Below, piece after piece: positions 47,282 to 56,587 of a stretch of DNA of 64,000 bases. A program made the translations under genes and the position numbers. This DNA comes from Streptomyces alboniger (GTDB lineage Bacteria > Actinomycetota > Actinomycetes > Streptomycetales > Streptomycetaceae): NCBI RefSeq assembly GCF_008704395.1, contig NZ_CP023695.1, forward strand, positions 1,178,001 to 1,242,000, read 5' to 3'. The notes under the pieces are model-generated. The model was not told the DNA's origin, ran no database searches, and was given only the letters and a program-made list of their open reading frames with translations. Numbering within the stretch: the first letter of the stretch is position 1; every line of letters begins with the position of its first letter.

Positions 47282-47722
47282 TCACACCTGGGGCGGGCGC
47301 GCCTCGTACGGAGTGGAGAGCACCACGGTCGTCCGCGTGGAGACCCCGGCGAGGGCGCGCAGACGGCTCAGCAGGTGTTCCAGTTCCAGCGGAGTGGCGA
47401 CGCGGACCTTGAGGATGTAGTTCTCGTCGCCCGCGACGCTGTGGCACGCCTCGATCTCCGGGACGCCCGCGAGGCGTTCGGCGATGTCGTCGGGCGCGCT
47501 GGGGTCGAACGGCTTCACCGAGATGAAGGCCGTGAGCGGCAGCCCGACGGCCTCCGGGTCCACGACCGCGGCGTAGCCGCGGATGACTCCCCGCTGCTCC
47601 AGGCGGCGTACCCGCTGGTGCACGGCCGATGTGGACAGGCCCGTGGCCTTGCCCAGGTCGGTGTAGCTCATCCGCCCGTCCTTGACGAGCAGCTGCACGA
47701 TCTGTCGGTCCAGCTCCTCCAT
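47282..47722 (-). CDS. Lrp/AsnC-family regulator
   Basis: A 146-residue Lrp/AsnC protein. An N-terminal HTH (YTDLGKATGLSTSAVHQRVRRLEQRGVI, about 20-48) precedes a C-terminal RAM ligand domain (about 65-140, with CHSVAGDENYILKVRV). Such proteins sense amino acids and act as octamers. It lies directly upstream of the amidohydrolase gene on the same strand and divergent from the zinc-ribbon gene, so either may be a target. Confidence 0.92.
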   Translation of the reverse strand: MEELDRQIVQLLVKDGRMSYTDLGKATGLSTSAVHQRVRRLEQRGVIRGYAAVVDPEAVGLPLTAFISVKPFDPSAPDDIAERLAGVPEIEACHSVAGDENYILKVRVATPLELEHLLSRLRALAGVSTRTTVVLSTPYEARPPQV

Positions 47723-47933
47723 GCGCCGAACCTACAGGGCTCTTGATCCCTGCGGATACCCGAGCGCCCGCCGGGTTCGCCCGGCGGGGCAACTCCCGTC
47801 GGCATGTGACGAACGCCACACCTCGTTGACCCTGTCCGACGGGATGCCACGATTACCCCTACGACGGGACGGGAAGTGCTTGCTGTGGTCGAGGCCGCAG
47901 TGCCTTGTCGGCCCACCCAAGGGGGAGAGTCCC

Positions 47934-48362
47934 ATGCAGAATCTGAAGCGCCCCGGCAGGCCCACTCGCGCCAAGCAGCAGCAGGCCGCCGAGCCCGAGC
48001 CGGAGGGCGTCGAACCGGCTGACGCCCTTCTCGACGCGTACGACACCTTCGAGATGTACCGCGTGAACTGCCCCGACTGCGGGCAGCCGATCGCGCTCCT
48101 GGCCGACGAGGACGTCCTGCCCGAGCACGCCCTGTGCCCCACTCCGTGGAACCCGTTCGGGCTCACGGTCTGTGCCGGTACGGGCCGTGCGGCCGAGGAC
48201 GCCACACCCGTCGACGACACGATGGAGGCTCAGGAGCAGGACACCGCCCTGCTGTTGACGCTCCCTCAGGGCCTCGACTGGCGGAAACAGCCGTTCTCGC
48301 ACGTGGGCGGACCGGGCTCGCAGCCCTTCCGCGTACCGCGGCAGCAGCGGCCCGCCGCCTGA
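47934..48362 (+). CDS. Small zinc-ribbon protein
   Basis: A 142-residue protein with an N-terminal basic Gln/Glu-rich tail, then CPDCGQPIAL and later cysteines at CPTPW and CAGTG, giving a likely zinc-binding Cys4 module around residues 46-80. It is probably cytoplasmic; function unknown. GGGGGAG precedes ATG 47934, which is why longer frames are rejected. The gene is divergent from the Lrp regulator and ends one base from the convergent phosphotransferase gene. Confidence 0.75.
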   Translation: MQNLKRPGRPTRAKQQQAAEPEPEGVEPADALLDAYDTFEMYRVNCPDCGQPIALLADEDVLPEHALCPTPWNPFGLTVCAGTGRAAEDATPVDDTMEAQEQDTALLLTLPQGLDWRKQPFSHVGGPGSQPFRVPRQQRPAA

Positions 48363-48363
48363 G

Positions 48364-49464
48364 TCACCAGTAGCTGCCCTGCACCATGGCGGCGAGGCTG
48401 TCGTGGTGCAGGATCAGCGCGTCCGCGTCCCCGGCCGCTCCGGGTGCCGCGGCCTCGCCGAAGTGGACCTGGCGGTAGGCGACGCGCAGCATGACGATCG
48501 CGTGCCGCAGCGCCGCGTACAGCGTGTAGAAGTCCATGGCGCGCGGGGTGTGCCCGGTGAGCCTGGCATAGGCCGCCTCGATACGGTCGCGGCGCAGGAA
48601 GTCCGGCAGCCCTGGTTGGCCGAAACTCACCGTCAGATCCTGAAAGAAGCGGTGGAGGTAGACCATCCAGCCGAGGTCGACCTCGCGGGGCGCGAGGGCC
48701 GCCATCTCCCAGTCGAGGACGGCCGCGGGCTCGAAGCCGGCGTAGACGATGTTCCCGATGCGCGCGTCGCCCCAGTTGAGGACGGGCGCGCCCTCGGTGT
48801 GCGGCCACAGCTCTTCGAGGCGGTCGAAGGCGCTCTCGATGAGGGGTGAGCGGGGCAGCCCCCTCACCACCCATGTGTAGTAGGCGTGTTGGGCCGTGAC
48901 ATGGCGGCGCAGCGGGCTCCCCTCGCCGGGCAGTGCGAGGAATCGCGCCTCATGCAGCGGGACTTGGTCGTGCAGCCGGGCGACGAGCCGGACCGAGGCC
49001 TCCTCCAGGTGCGCGCGTTCGGTGTCGGTGGCGGCGTGCAGCCAGTTTCCCTCGTACGTGTAGGGCATGACGTCCGGCGGGACGCGGCCCTCGACCCGCT
49101 CCATGACGAAGAAGGGCGCGCCGAGCGGTCGGGGGTCCTCTTCCAGCCACAGGACGCGCGGCACCGGCAGGTCGGTGCGCTCGGCGACGAGCCGCATCGT
49201 GCGGTACTGACGCGGCATGTCGTAGACGGGGAAGATCGTGTACGCCGCCGGGTCGGCCGCCAGCCGCAACGCGCAGGAGCGCAGGGGCGGTTCGGGGTGC
49301 CGGACGGTGAAGAGCAGGGTCTCGCTGGACATGCCGTTGGACTCGGGGACGGTCACGTCGACCGCTTCGGCGCCGGGCAGGCGGGTGTCGAGCCAGGCGG
49401 TGAGGCGGCGGGCCAGCTCTTCCGGTTCGCGCGTGGTCGTGCGGGGGCGGGGTGCCGATGCCAT
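48364..49464 (-). CDS. APH-family phosphotransferase (ACAD10/11-like)
   Basis: A 366-residue aminoglycoside-phosphotransferase-fold protein. Catalytic loop LNWGDARIGNIVY and metal motif VLDWEMA are present; FFVMERVEG is the hinge. This subgroup resembles the kinase domain of ACAD10/11, which phosphorylates 4-hydroxy acyl-CoAs in fatty-acid and sterol breakdown, rather than resistance enzymes. It starts 24 bases after the lipocalin-like gene, with GAAGGAG, so the two are one operon under a TGACG palindrome. Confidence 0.85.
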   Translation of the reverse strand: MASAPRPRTTTREPEELARRLTAWLDTRLPGAEAVDVTVPESNGMSSETLLFTVRHPEPPLRSCALRLAADPAAYTIFPVYDMPRQYRTMRLVAERTDLPVPRVLWLEEDPRPLGAPFFVMERVEGRVPPDVMPYTYEGNWLHAATDTERAHLEEASVRLVARLHDQVPLHEARFLALPGEGSPLRRHVTAQHAYYTWVVRGLPRSPLIESAFDRLEELWPHTEGAPVLNWGDARIGNIVYAGFEPAAVLDWEMAALAPREVDLGWMVYLHRFFQDLTVSFGQPGLPDFLRRDRIEAAYARLTGHTPRAMDFYTLYAALRHAIVMLRVAYRQVHFGEAAAPGAAGDADALILHHDSLAAMVQGSYW

Positions 49465-49488
49465 GTCCGTGCTCCTTCGCCGGGCCCC

Positions 49489-50616
49489 TTAGGGCGCCAC
49501 GGAGTCGAATCCGGTGAAGCCGCTCGGGTCGTGGCGGCCGAAGCTGCCGTGCTCGAAAATGCCGTACCCCGTCTGTCCGTCGAGGGTGAAGCGGGCGGCG
49601 TGGTCGATGACTCCGTAGGCGGCCAGGGGGTGTGCGGCGGGGTCCGAGAGGTCGTAGGTGCGGCGGTCGGTCCAGTCGCGGCCGCGCCAGGTGCCGTGCT
49701 GCCAGTCGTCGGCGGGCGGATATCCGGCGCCCACGGCCAGGGGCAGCGAGGCGAGGACCTCCGCGCCCAGTTCGAGGGGCTTGTGGCCGTCGGGGCCGAT
49801 GAGGTGGATGACGGCGCGCTCCGGGTGCCGGGTGCCGGGCCGGTAGGTGATGTCGGCACGGGGCCAGCCGAGTTGGCGGTCGCGCAGGCCGGGGCGGACG
49901 AGGGTGGCGTCGTTGAGGGTGCGGTATCCGTCCGCGTCCTCCTGGGCGACGACCATCAGGAAGCGGTCGTCGAAACGCACGGGGCACCAGATCCAGTGGA
50001 AGCCCTCGGTGGCGAACTCCTCCTCCAGGCGTCCGCGTTCCTCGCCCGGGATGGGCCGCACGCCCCAGCTTCGGTCGCGGGTCGCGGTCCACTCCCCCGC
50101 CGCCACGGGAATCTCCTCGCCGCCCGCGCGGATCACTCCACAGGGGCGGCCCGCCTGGACGAAACGGCGACCTTCGAGGGTGAGCCGGGCACCGCGGCGC
50201 TGGGTGTGGTGCGGTTCCCAGAGGGCGGGGAAGTCGGCGGTCCAGGTCAGGTCGTACGAAAGGGACGCCGGGTCGTCCGGGTCGGCGGCGCACTCCAGGC
50301 GCAGGCGGCGCAGCGGCTGGTCGACGGTGATGCGCAGCGGGCCGACGGAGAGGTCCGTCCGGTCGTCGCCGAGGGCGTCACCGGCGCGTACGGCGTGGAG
50401 CGTGTCGCCGATGCGGAGGGTGGCGTACGCGTCGATAACACCGGTGTTCGGATAGACGCCGAGGCCGAGGATGAGCAGGGCGCGGCCCGCGTGGTCGAAG
50501 AGGTGGAAGATGCACCGGTCGTAGGCGTTGCGGTCGCCCGTCGCGACGTGCTTCATCGACAGGGCTACCTGGTGCACGGGATACTCGTCGAGCGGTACCG
50601 GACGGTCGTCCTCCAC
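49489..50616 (-). CDS. Lipocalin-like (DUF7064/7065-type) protein
   Basis: A 375-residue beta-rich protein similar to the two-lobed AttH/hydroxyneurosporene-synthase-like proteins seen next to acyl-CoA and steroid genes in actinomycetes. The WTATRDRSWGVRP and EGFHWIWCPVRFDDRFLMV stretches are typical. A role in binding or modifying lipids is inferred. GTG 50616 has GGGAGG upstream. It is the first gene of an operon with a phosphotransferase, and a palindrome lies 66-80 bases upstream. Confidence 0.7.
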   Translation of the reverse strand: MEDDRPVPLDEYPVHQVALSMKHVATGDRNAYDRCIFHLFDHAGRALLILGLGVYPNTGVIDAYATLRIGDTLHAVRAGDALGDDRTDLSVGPLRITVDQPLRRLRLECAADPDDPASLSYDLTWTADFPALWEPHHTQRRGARLTLEGRRFVQAGRPCGVIRAGGEEIPVAAGEWTATRDRSWGVRPIPGEERGRLEEEFATEGFHWIWCPVRFDDRFLMVVAQEDADGYRTLNDATLVRPGLRDRQLGWPRADITYRPGTRHPERAVIHLIGPDGHKPLELGAEVLASLPLAVGAGYPPADDWQHGTWRGRDWTDRRTYDLSDPAAHPLAAYGVIDHAARFTLDGQTGYGIFEHGSFGRHDPSGFTGFDSVAP

Positions 50617-50937
50617 GGCAAACCTCCCTCGGCGTGCGGCAGTTCAGGGTGGCGGGAGGCGGCGGGGCCTCCGGCGCTCAGCTGACGGTACGTCAGTTGG
50701 CGGGACGGAGCCAGACGCGTGGCGGGCCGCTCTCCCTGACCCCGGGCCGGGCCCGCGATATCGCGCCCCGCGGCGGACCCCGGCTTCGCCCCCGAGGCAC
50801 GCCGCCGCGCCCCCGGCACGCGCCGCCTCCCCTGCCGCCATGCCCCGGCGTGCGCTGCCTCGACACGCGGATGCCGTGAACTGACGGCCTAATCCGCGCG
50901 GCGGTGACCTCGGCGGCGCGGGAGGCGTTGGCCCGGT
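50617..50937. other. Divergent intergenic region with palindromic operator
   Basis: A 321-base, very GC-rich gap. It holds the TGACG palindrome at 50682-50696 and must carry promoters for the genes on both sides. No other clear signal or coding region. Confidence 0.55.
50682..50696. promoter_or_regulatory. CTGACG-N3-CGTCAG operator
   Basis: CTGACGGTACGTCAG is a perfect 6-bp inverted repeat with a 3-base spacer, 66-80 bases upstream of the lipocalin-like gene start. The size suits a TetR-family dimer; no such regulator is adjacent, so a remote regulator of lipid metabolism is inferred. Confidence 0.55.
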
Positions 50938-51399
50938 ATGACCCCCACGGACATGGGCCCCACCCACGCCCCCAGCGGCCGCCGACGGCGCACCCTGGTG
51001 ACGGTGCCCGCCTCCGCAGAATCGGTTCCCCCACGGCCTCAGCAGGCCGATCCGCGCGAGCAGCCCTATCCGCAGCCCTATCCGCAGCCGCACCGGCAGT
51101 CCTACCAGCAGCCGCGCCGGCCCTCCGTGTACCAGCCGCCCCAGCAGCAGGCCTACCAGCAGCCTCAGCAGGCGTATCCACCACCACCGCAGACGTACCA
51201 GCAGCCCCAGCAGGCCTACCAGCCGCAGCAGCCCCCGCCCCCGGACCCGCCGATCTACCTGGCCCTGATCCGCTCCTGGGCCGACCGGGGCCGGACGCTG
51301 CCCGGGCGGCACGACCCGGAGTGGGTCCGCCTCATGGCGCCGCCCGTGCCCCGCGGGCCGTTCAGCGCGTCTCGGGACCCGCGAGGTGACGGGCGATGA
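50938..51399 (+). CDS. Pro/Gln/Tyr-rich low-complexity protein
   Basis: A 153-residue protein. Residues 35-102 are tandem low-complexity repeats of PYPQ and YQQPQQAY type (the DNA has 12-bp repeats), followed by an ordered tail with IYLALIRSWADRGRTLPG and EWVRLMAPP. The tail looks conserved and suggests a real gene; the repeats may form a disordered interaction region. GGGAGG lies about 11 bases before the ATG. Its last 38 bases overlap the convergent acyl-CoA dehydrogenase gene. Function unknown. Confidence 0.62.
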   Translation: MTPTDMGPTHAPSGRRRRTLVTVPASAESVPPRPQQADPREQPYPQPYPQPHRQSYQQPRRPSVYQPPQQQAYQQPQQAYPPPPQTYQQPQQAYQPQQPPPPDPPIYLALIRSWADRGRTLPGRHDPEWVRLMAPPVPRGPFSASRDPRGDGR

Positions 51400-52534
51400 C
51401 CATGCGCTGGATCTGATTGGTGCCCTCGACGATCTGGAGCACCTTGGCCTCGCGCATGAGGCGCTCCACGGGGAAGTCCGCCGTGTAGCCGTAACCGCCG
51501 AGGATCTGCACGGCGTCGGTCGTCACCTTCATCGCCGCGTCCGTGCACAGCAGCTTGGCCATGGCCGCCTGCTTGGCGAACGGCCGCCCCGCGTCGCGCA
51601 GCCTGGCAGCCGACAAATAGAGCGCCCGGCCGGCCTCGATCTGCGTCGCCATGTCCGCGAGCATGAACCGAAGGCCCTGGAAGTCCGCGATCGGCCGGCC
51701 GAACTGCCGCCGTTCGGTGGCGTACGCGAGCGCCTCGTCCAGGGCCGCCTGGGCCACGCCGATGGCGCAGGCCGCGATGCCGAGCCGCCCCGAGTCGAGT
51801 GCGGAGAGCGCGATGGCGAAGCCCTGGCCCTCTTCGCCGATGCGGCGGGAGTCCGGGACGCGTACGCCGTCGAAGTGGACCTGGGCGGTGGGCGACCCCT
51901 TCATGCCCATCTTCTTCTCGGGCGCCGCGGCGCTCAGCCCCTCGGCGTCGCCCGGCACCAGGAAGGCCGTGACGCCCCGGGCGCCCTCGCCGCCGGTGCG
52001 GGCGAGCACGGTGTAGAAGTCGGCGACTCCGCCGTGGGTGATCCAGGCCTTGGTGCCGTCGATGACCCAGTGGTCGCCGTCGCGCACGGCCTTCGTGCGC
52101 AGGGACGCGGCGTCCGAGCCGGACGCGGGCTCCGAGAGGCAGTACGCGCCGAGGAGACCGCCGCCCAGCATGGGGGGCAGGTGTTCGGCCTGCTGCTCCT
52201 TGGTGCCGTATCCGGCGAGCGCGTGGCAGGACAGGGTGTGGACGCTGACGCCGAGGCCGACGGTCAGGCGCGCGGCGGCGAGCTCCTCGAGGACCTGGAG
52301 GTAGACCTCGTAGGGCTGGTCGCCGCCGCCGAACTCGGAGTCGTACACGAGGCCGAGCAGGCCCGCGTCGGAGAGCAGGGTGAAGATCTCGCGCGGGAAG
52401 CGCCCGGCCTCCTCTTCCTCGGCCGCCTTCGGGGCGATCTCGCGGTGGACGATGTCCCGGACGAGCGAGAGCAGATCCCTGGCCTCATCCGTGGGCAGCT
52501 GACGGTCCACCAGCTGCGGGGCGTGGTCGGGCAT
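51362..52534 (-). CDS. Acyl-CoA dehydrogenase
   Basis: A 390-residue acyl-CoA dehydrogenase. FAD/substrate blocks YCLSEPASGSDAAS and WITHGG, the central beta segment (MGMKGSPTAQVHFDGVRVP) and the C-terminal QILGGYGYTADFPVERLMREAKVLQIVEGTN-type region are intact; the catalytic Glu is in VEGTN, as in short/medium-chain enzymes. It catalyses the first step of beta-oxidation or of branched-chain acyl-CoA oxidation. GGGAGGAG precedes ATG 52534. Confidence 0.93.
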   Translation of the reverse strand: MPDHAPQLVDRQLPTDEARDLLSLVRDIVHREIAPKAAEEEEAGRFPREIFTLLSDAGLLGLVYDSEFGGGDQPYEVYLQVLEELAAARLTVGLGVSVHTLSCHALAGYGTKEQQAEHLPPMLGGGLLGAYCLSEPASGSDAASLRTKAVRDGDHWVIDGTKAWITHGGVADFYTVLARTGGEGARGVTAFLVPGDAEGLSAAAPEKKMGMKGSPTAQVHFDGVRVPDSRRIGEEGQGFAIALSALDSGRLGIAACAIGVAQAALDEALAYATERRQFGRPIADFQGLRFMLADMATQIEAGRALYLSAARLRDAGRPFAKQAAMAKLLCTDAAMKVTTDAVQILGGYGYTADFPVERLMREAKVLQIVEGTNQIQRMVIARHLAGPETR

Positions 52535-52893
52535 GACGCTCTCCTCCCTGTCGGGCTACGGCGGACGCCCGCGCAGGGTGAGGCGGCGACGCCGGAAACG
52601 ATGCCGAGCCAGGGTCTCCTTCCGGGTCACGGAAGCGGCTGACCAGCGGCTGCGGCGCGTTGAGTATGCCCGATCGGCGGCACCCCGTCACTAGTTAACG
52701 ACCGCTTACTCGAAAGATGTACCGAGATCGTCACCGGTCGCAGGATTGGTACGAACCATTGACCGTACTGGTCTAGTCCTCCTACTGTTCCCCCGAACGG
52801 GTTACCGCGTTCATGCCAAACGCATCTCCCCGGCACCCCCGCAGGTCCACAGCACCCCTTCCCCCTCCCTGTTTCCCCCCACGAGGAGACACG
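52535..52893. other. Divergent regulatory region between acyl-CoA dehydrogenase and chitinase
   Basis: A 359-base region. It includes an imperfect inverted repeat GTTAACGACCGCTTAC (52694-52709) that may serve the dehydrogenase gene, and the chitinase promoter with DasR-like sites at 52747-52788. The chitinase leader is C-rich. Confidence 0.55.
52747..52788 (+). promoter_or_regulatory. Chitinase promoter with DasR-like elements
   Basis: TTGACC (-35, 52759-52764) and TACTGT (-10, 52783-52788) are 18 bases apart. Between them lies ACTGGTCTAGTCCTCC (52767-52782), matching 13 of 16 bases of the DasR responsive element. A second half-matching TGGTACGAACCA lies at 52747-52758, 22 bases away. Chitinase promoters in Streptomyces carry paired 12-bp TGGTC-type repeats in the same place. 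Confidence 0.75.
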
Positions 52894-54153
<1,260 letters not shown>

Positions 54154-54172
54154 CGTCGCGTACGCGGAACTC

Positions 54173-54204
54173 GGGGCGGGAGTCGGTCGGCTCCCGCCCC
54201 TTTT
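54173..54204 (+). terminator. Chitinase terminator
   Basis: A perfect 10-bp stem (54173-54182 with 54191-54200), 8-base loop, followed by TTTT. It lies 20 bases after the chitinase stop and also closes the convergent TetR gene side. Confidence 0.85.
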
Positions 54205-54218
54205 CGCGCAGGAACGCC

Positions 54219-54842
54219 TCAGGGCCGCGACGGCGCCGGGTACGACGGCTCGAAGTCCTCGATGACGCGCAGCGTGTCCCCGAGCGTGCGCACGAGCAGG
54301 TCCCTGACCGTCTCGCGCGGCAGGCCGCGGTGGCCGATCCAGTCGAGCGTGACGCCCTCGACGCTGCACACCCAGCCGAGCAGTGCGGTGCGGGCGAGGC
54401 AGGGGATGTCCTTGCGGCCGTATATCCCCTCGGCGATCGTCCCGATCACCGCCTCGCGCACGCCGTCCCGTATCGCCAGCACCTCGGCGTCGAAGCCGAC
54501 GCCGCCGCTGATGATCGCGCGGTAGGCCGCCTGGTGGTGCTCGGCGTAGCGCAGATAGCCGTCGATGGTGCGCTGTACGCGGTCCACGGGCGGGAGGTCG
54601 TCATGGCGCCCGGCGCGCGCGACGAGGTCGGCGACGGAGTCCTCGATGATCGCGAGGTAGTAGCCGCGCTTGGACTTGAAGTAGTAGTAGATCAGCCCTT
54701 TGGCGACGCCCGCCTGCTTCGCGATGTCGTCCATCGACAGGGCGTCGTAGGACGTGTCGGCGAACAACTTCCGGCCGATGCTGATGAGTTCGGCGCGCCG
54801 TGCCGCGGAGCGGTCGGTGCCGCGCTGTTGACTATTATTCAA
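54219..54842 (-). CDS. TetR-family regulator
   Basis: A 207-residue TetR protein. The HTH is in SMDDIAKQAGVAKGLIYYYFKSKRGYYLAI (about 37-66); the rest is the helical ligand and dimer domain. Start TTG 54842 is preferred: AGGG lies 7 bases upstream and the product then begins just before NNSQQRG. Longer frames to 54929 would cover the divergent promoter. The TTG sits inside a palindrome that overlaps the -35 of the divergent DUF6230 operon, so mutual control is likely. Confidence 0.85.
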   Translation of the reverse strand: MNNSQQRGTDRSAARRAELISIGRKLFADTSYDALSMDDIAKQAGVAKGLIYYYFKSKRGYYLAIIEDSVADLVARAGRHDDLPPVDRVQRTIDGYLRYAEHHQAAYRAIISGGVGFDAEVLAIRDGVREAVIGTIAEGIYGRKDIPCLARTALLGWVCSVEGVTLDWIGHRGLPRETVRDLLVRTLGDTLRVIEDFEPSYPAPSRP

Positions 54843-54857
54843 TTTCGGCCCTAGTCT
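54828..54857 (+). promoter_or_regulatory. Promoter of DUF6230 operon with overlapping TetR operator
   Basis: TTGACT (-35, 54828-54833) and TAGTCT (-10, 54852-54857) are 18 bases apart. The -35 box is part of the near-palindrome TTGACTATTATTCAA (54828-54842; 6 of 7 pairs), which also covers the TTG start of the divergent TetR gene. Repression of the operon and autoregulation by TetR are inferred. Confidence 0.65.
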
Positions 54858-54982
54858 CCAACTGCCTCGGACTGTCCGCAGTATGGCAGAACCGTGCCGT
54901 CGGCCGACTCTGCTGCCGAGGCGCTTCACGCACTCCCCTTACGCACGCTTGACGACGTGGAACGACGTACGGGAGGAAGACA

Positions 54983-55597
54983 GTGAGCGCAGCACGCGAC
55001 GCGTTACGCGAGGGCAGAACCTCCTGGAGGAAGACGGCCGTGGTGGCCATGCCGGCGGTGCTCGCCGTCGGCGTGATGGCCTCCGTGATGGCCGAGGGCG
55101 CGCTCGCCGCGTCCTTCGCCGTATCGGGCACCAGCTTCCAGGTCTCCTCGGGCAAGCTGACCAGCGAGGGTCTGTCCTCGTACGTCCAGACGGACCGGGA
55201 CATCGACGGCAAGGGGCACCCGGTGGCGCTCCTCGGCATCGGCGACGCGACCCTGACCGACATCTGCCAGGCCGCCGAGGTCAAGACCCCGCTCGGCAAG
55301 GTGGTGTTCAAGCTGACCGCGGGCGGCGACGCGGGGAACGTCACCGCGAGCAACCTCGTCATCGACGGCGAGGACCTCGTCGGCGACGCCCGCTTCGGGA
55401 CCGCGCAGATCGGCCGGGACGCCTCGACGCTGGACGAGGTGCCCGGGGTCAAGGGCGAGCGGGGCAAGTTCGGGCTCCAGGCCGGGGACATCACCGTCTC
55501 CGGGGTGAAGTCGAACGCCTGGTCGGCGACCGGCGGCAACTTCCGGCTCAAGGGCATGCGGGTCGACGTCAGCCTCGGCGGCAAGAAGTGCTTCTGA
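54983..55597 (+). CDS. DUF6230-family envelope protein
   Basis: A 204-residue protein with one N-terminal membrane anchor or signal (about 19-43) and a beta-rich exported domain rich in Gly, Thr and Val. It fits the DUF6230 family, often mislabelled cholesterol esterase in Streptomyces; no catalytic triad is seen. GTG 54983 with GGGAGG upstream. It overlaps the next gene by 10 bases and begins a three-gene membrane operon under the TetR-linked promoter. Confidence 0.8.
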   Translation: MSAARDALREGRTSWRKTAVVAMPAVLAVGVMASVMAEGALAASFAVSGTSFQVSSGKLTSEGLSSYVQTDRDIDGKGHPVALLGIGDATLTDICQAAEVKTPLGKVVFKLTAGGDAGNVTASNLVIDGEDLVGDARFGTAQIGRDASTLDEVPGVKGERGKFGLQAGDITVSGVKSNAWSATGGNFRLKGMRVDVSLGGKKCF

Positions 55598-56577
55598 CGG
55601 GCGGTGGCAGAGGCGGCGTCAGACCCTTCCGCAAGGACGGCGGCGGCCCGCTCGACCGGCGGCTCCCCTGGCCCGAGCAGCGGCGGGTCGTCCGCAGGTG
55701 GCGGCGCACGCGGCCGTTCTGGGGCGGGCTGCTGCTGATCCTCGGCGGCGCCGAGCTGCTGCTCGTGCCGCTCTCGCCGCTGACGGTCCTCGTGAGCCTC
55801 GGGCTCGGCGGGATCGCGGCGGTCGGCATCGGGATCGCGCTGGTCGTGGCGGGGCTCTTCCTGTGGTTCCTGCCGCACACCCGCCACTATGTGAGCCTCA
55901 ACGCCCTGATCCTCTCGGTGCTCTCGTTCGCGGCCACGAACCTCGGCGGCTTCCTCGTCGGCATGCTCCTCGGGATCGCGGGCAGCGCCATGGGCTTCGG
56001 CTGGACGCCCGTGCCCGAGGACGCCGAGGAGGACCCTGCGCGGCCGAAGGTACGGGACGGGCAGGGCACGCGGACGCTCGCCGTGCTGCTGCCCGTGGTG
56101 ATCGTCGCGGGGATCGTGAACGGGAGCCCCGCGAAGGCGTCACCGCTCGCCGCCCCCGCCGAGCCGGTCGTGGCGGCCGGGACCCCGCCGACGATCACCA
56201 CCACGCTCTTCGCCCCGCAGGGCTTCATCGTGGCGGGCGTCACGGAGGTCCCGACCGCGGAAGGACCGCTGAAGGTGATGGTCCTGCGGATGAAGGCCGC
56301 CTCCCTCACCGACTACGAGCTGAGGACACGGGACGGAGGAGACGAACTCGCCCTGGGGGCCGACACGTTGGACCTGAGCGGATCGGTCACGCTCTATCTG
56401 ACCAAGTTCAAGGGGTGCATCGAGGGGCTCCTGTGTCTGACCTTCACGCCCGACAAGCTGCCGGTGCCGCCCCTCGTGCCGCCGTTCGTCTTCATGACGG
56501 ACGTGAGCGCCGAACAGGCCCTGGTCAGCTCGGACTCGATCGTGGCGGGCGGTCTGTCGCTGAAGGCCTCGGCATGA
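55588..56577 (+). CDS. DUF6114-family membrane protein
   Basis: A 329-residue protein. Three or four hydrophobic spans lie at about 45-110 and another near 170-182; the C-terminal half is a beta-rich domain resembling the neighbouring DUF6230 protein (LFAPQGFIVAGVTEVPT). GTG 55588 overlaps the previous stop by 10 bases; no later start fits since the next Met is deep in the membrane part. DUF6230/DUF6114 pairs are conserved in Streptomyces; role unknown, likely envelope. Confidence 0.75.
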   Translation: MLLTGGGRGGVRPFRKDGGGPLDRRLPWPEQRRVVRRWRRTRPFWGGLLLILGGAELLLVPLSPLTVLVSLGLGGIAAVGIGIALVVAGLFLWFLPHTRHYVSLNALILSVLSFAATNLGGFLVGMLLGIAGSAMGFGWTPVPEDAEEDPARPKVRDGQGTRTLAVLLPVVIVAGIVNGSPAKASPLAAPAEPVVAAGTPPTITTTLFAPQGFIVAGVTEVPTAEGPLKVMVLRMKAASLTDYELRTRDGGDELALGADTLDLSGSVTLYLTKFKGCIEGLLCLTFTPDKLPVPPLVPPFVFMTDVSAEQALVSSDSIVAGGLSLKASA

Positions 56578-56587
56578 GGGGGCCCGC

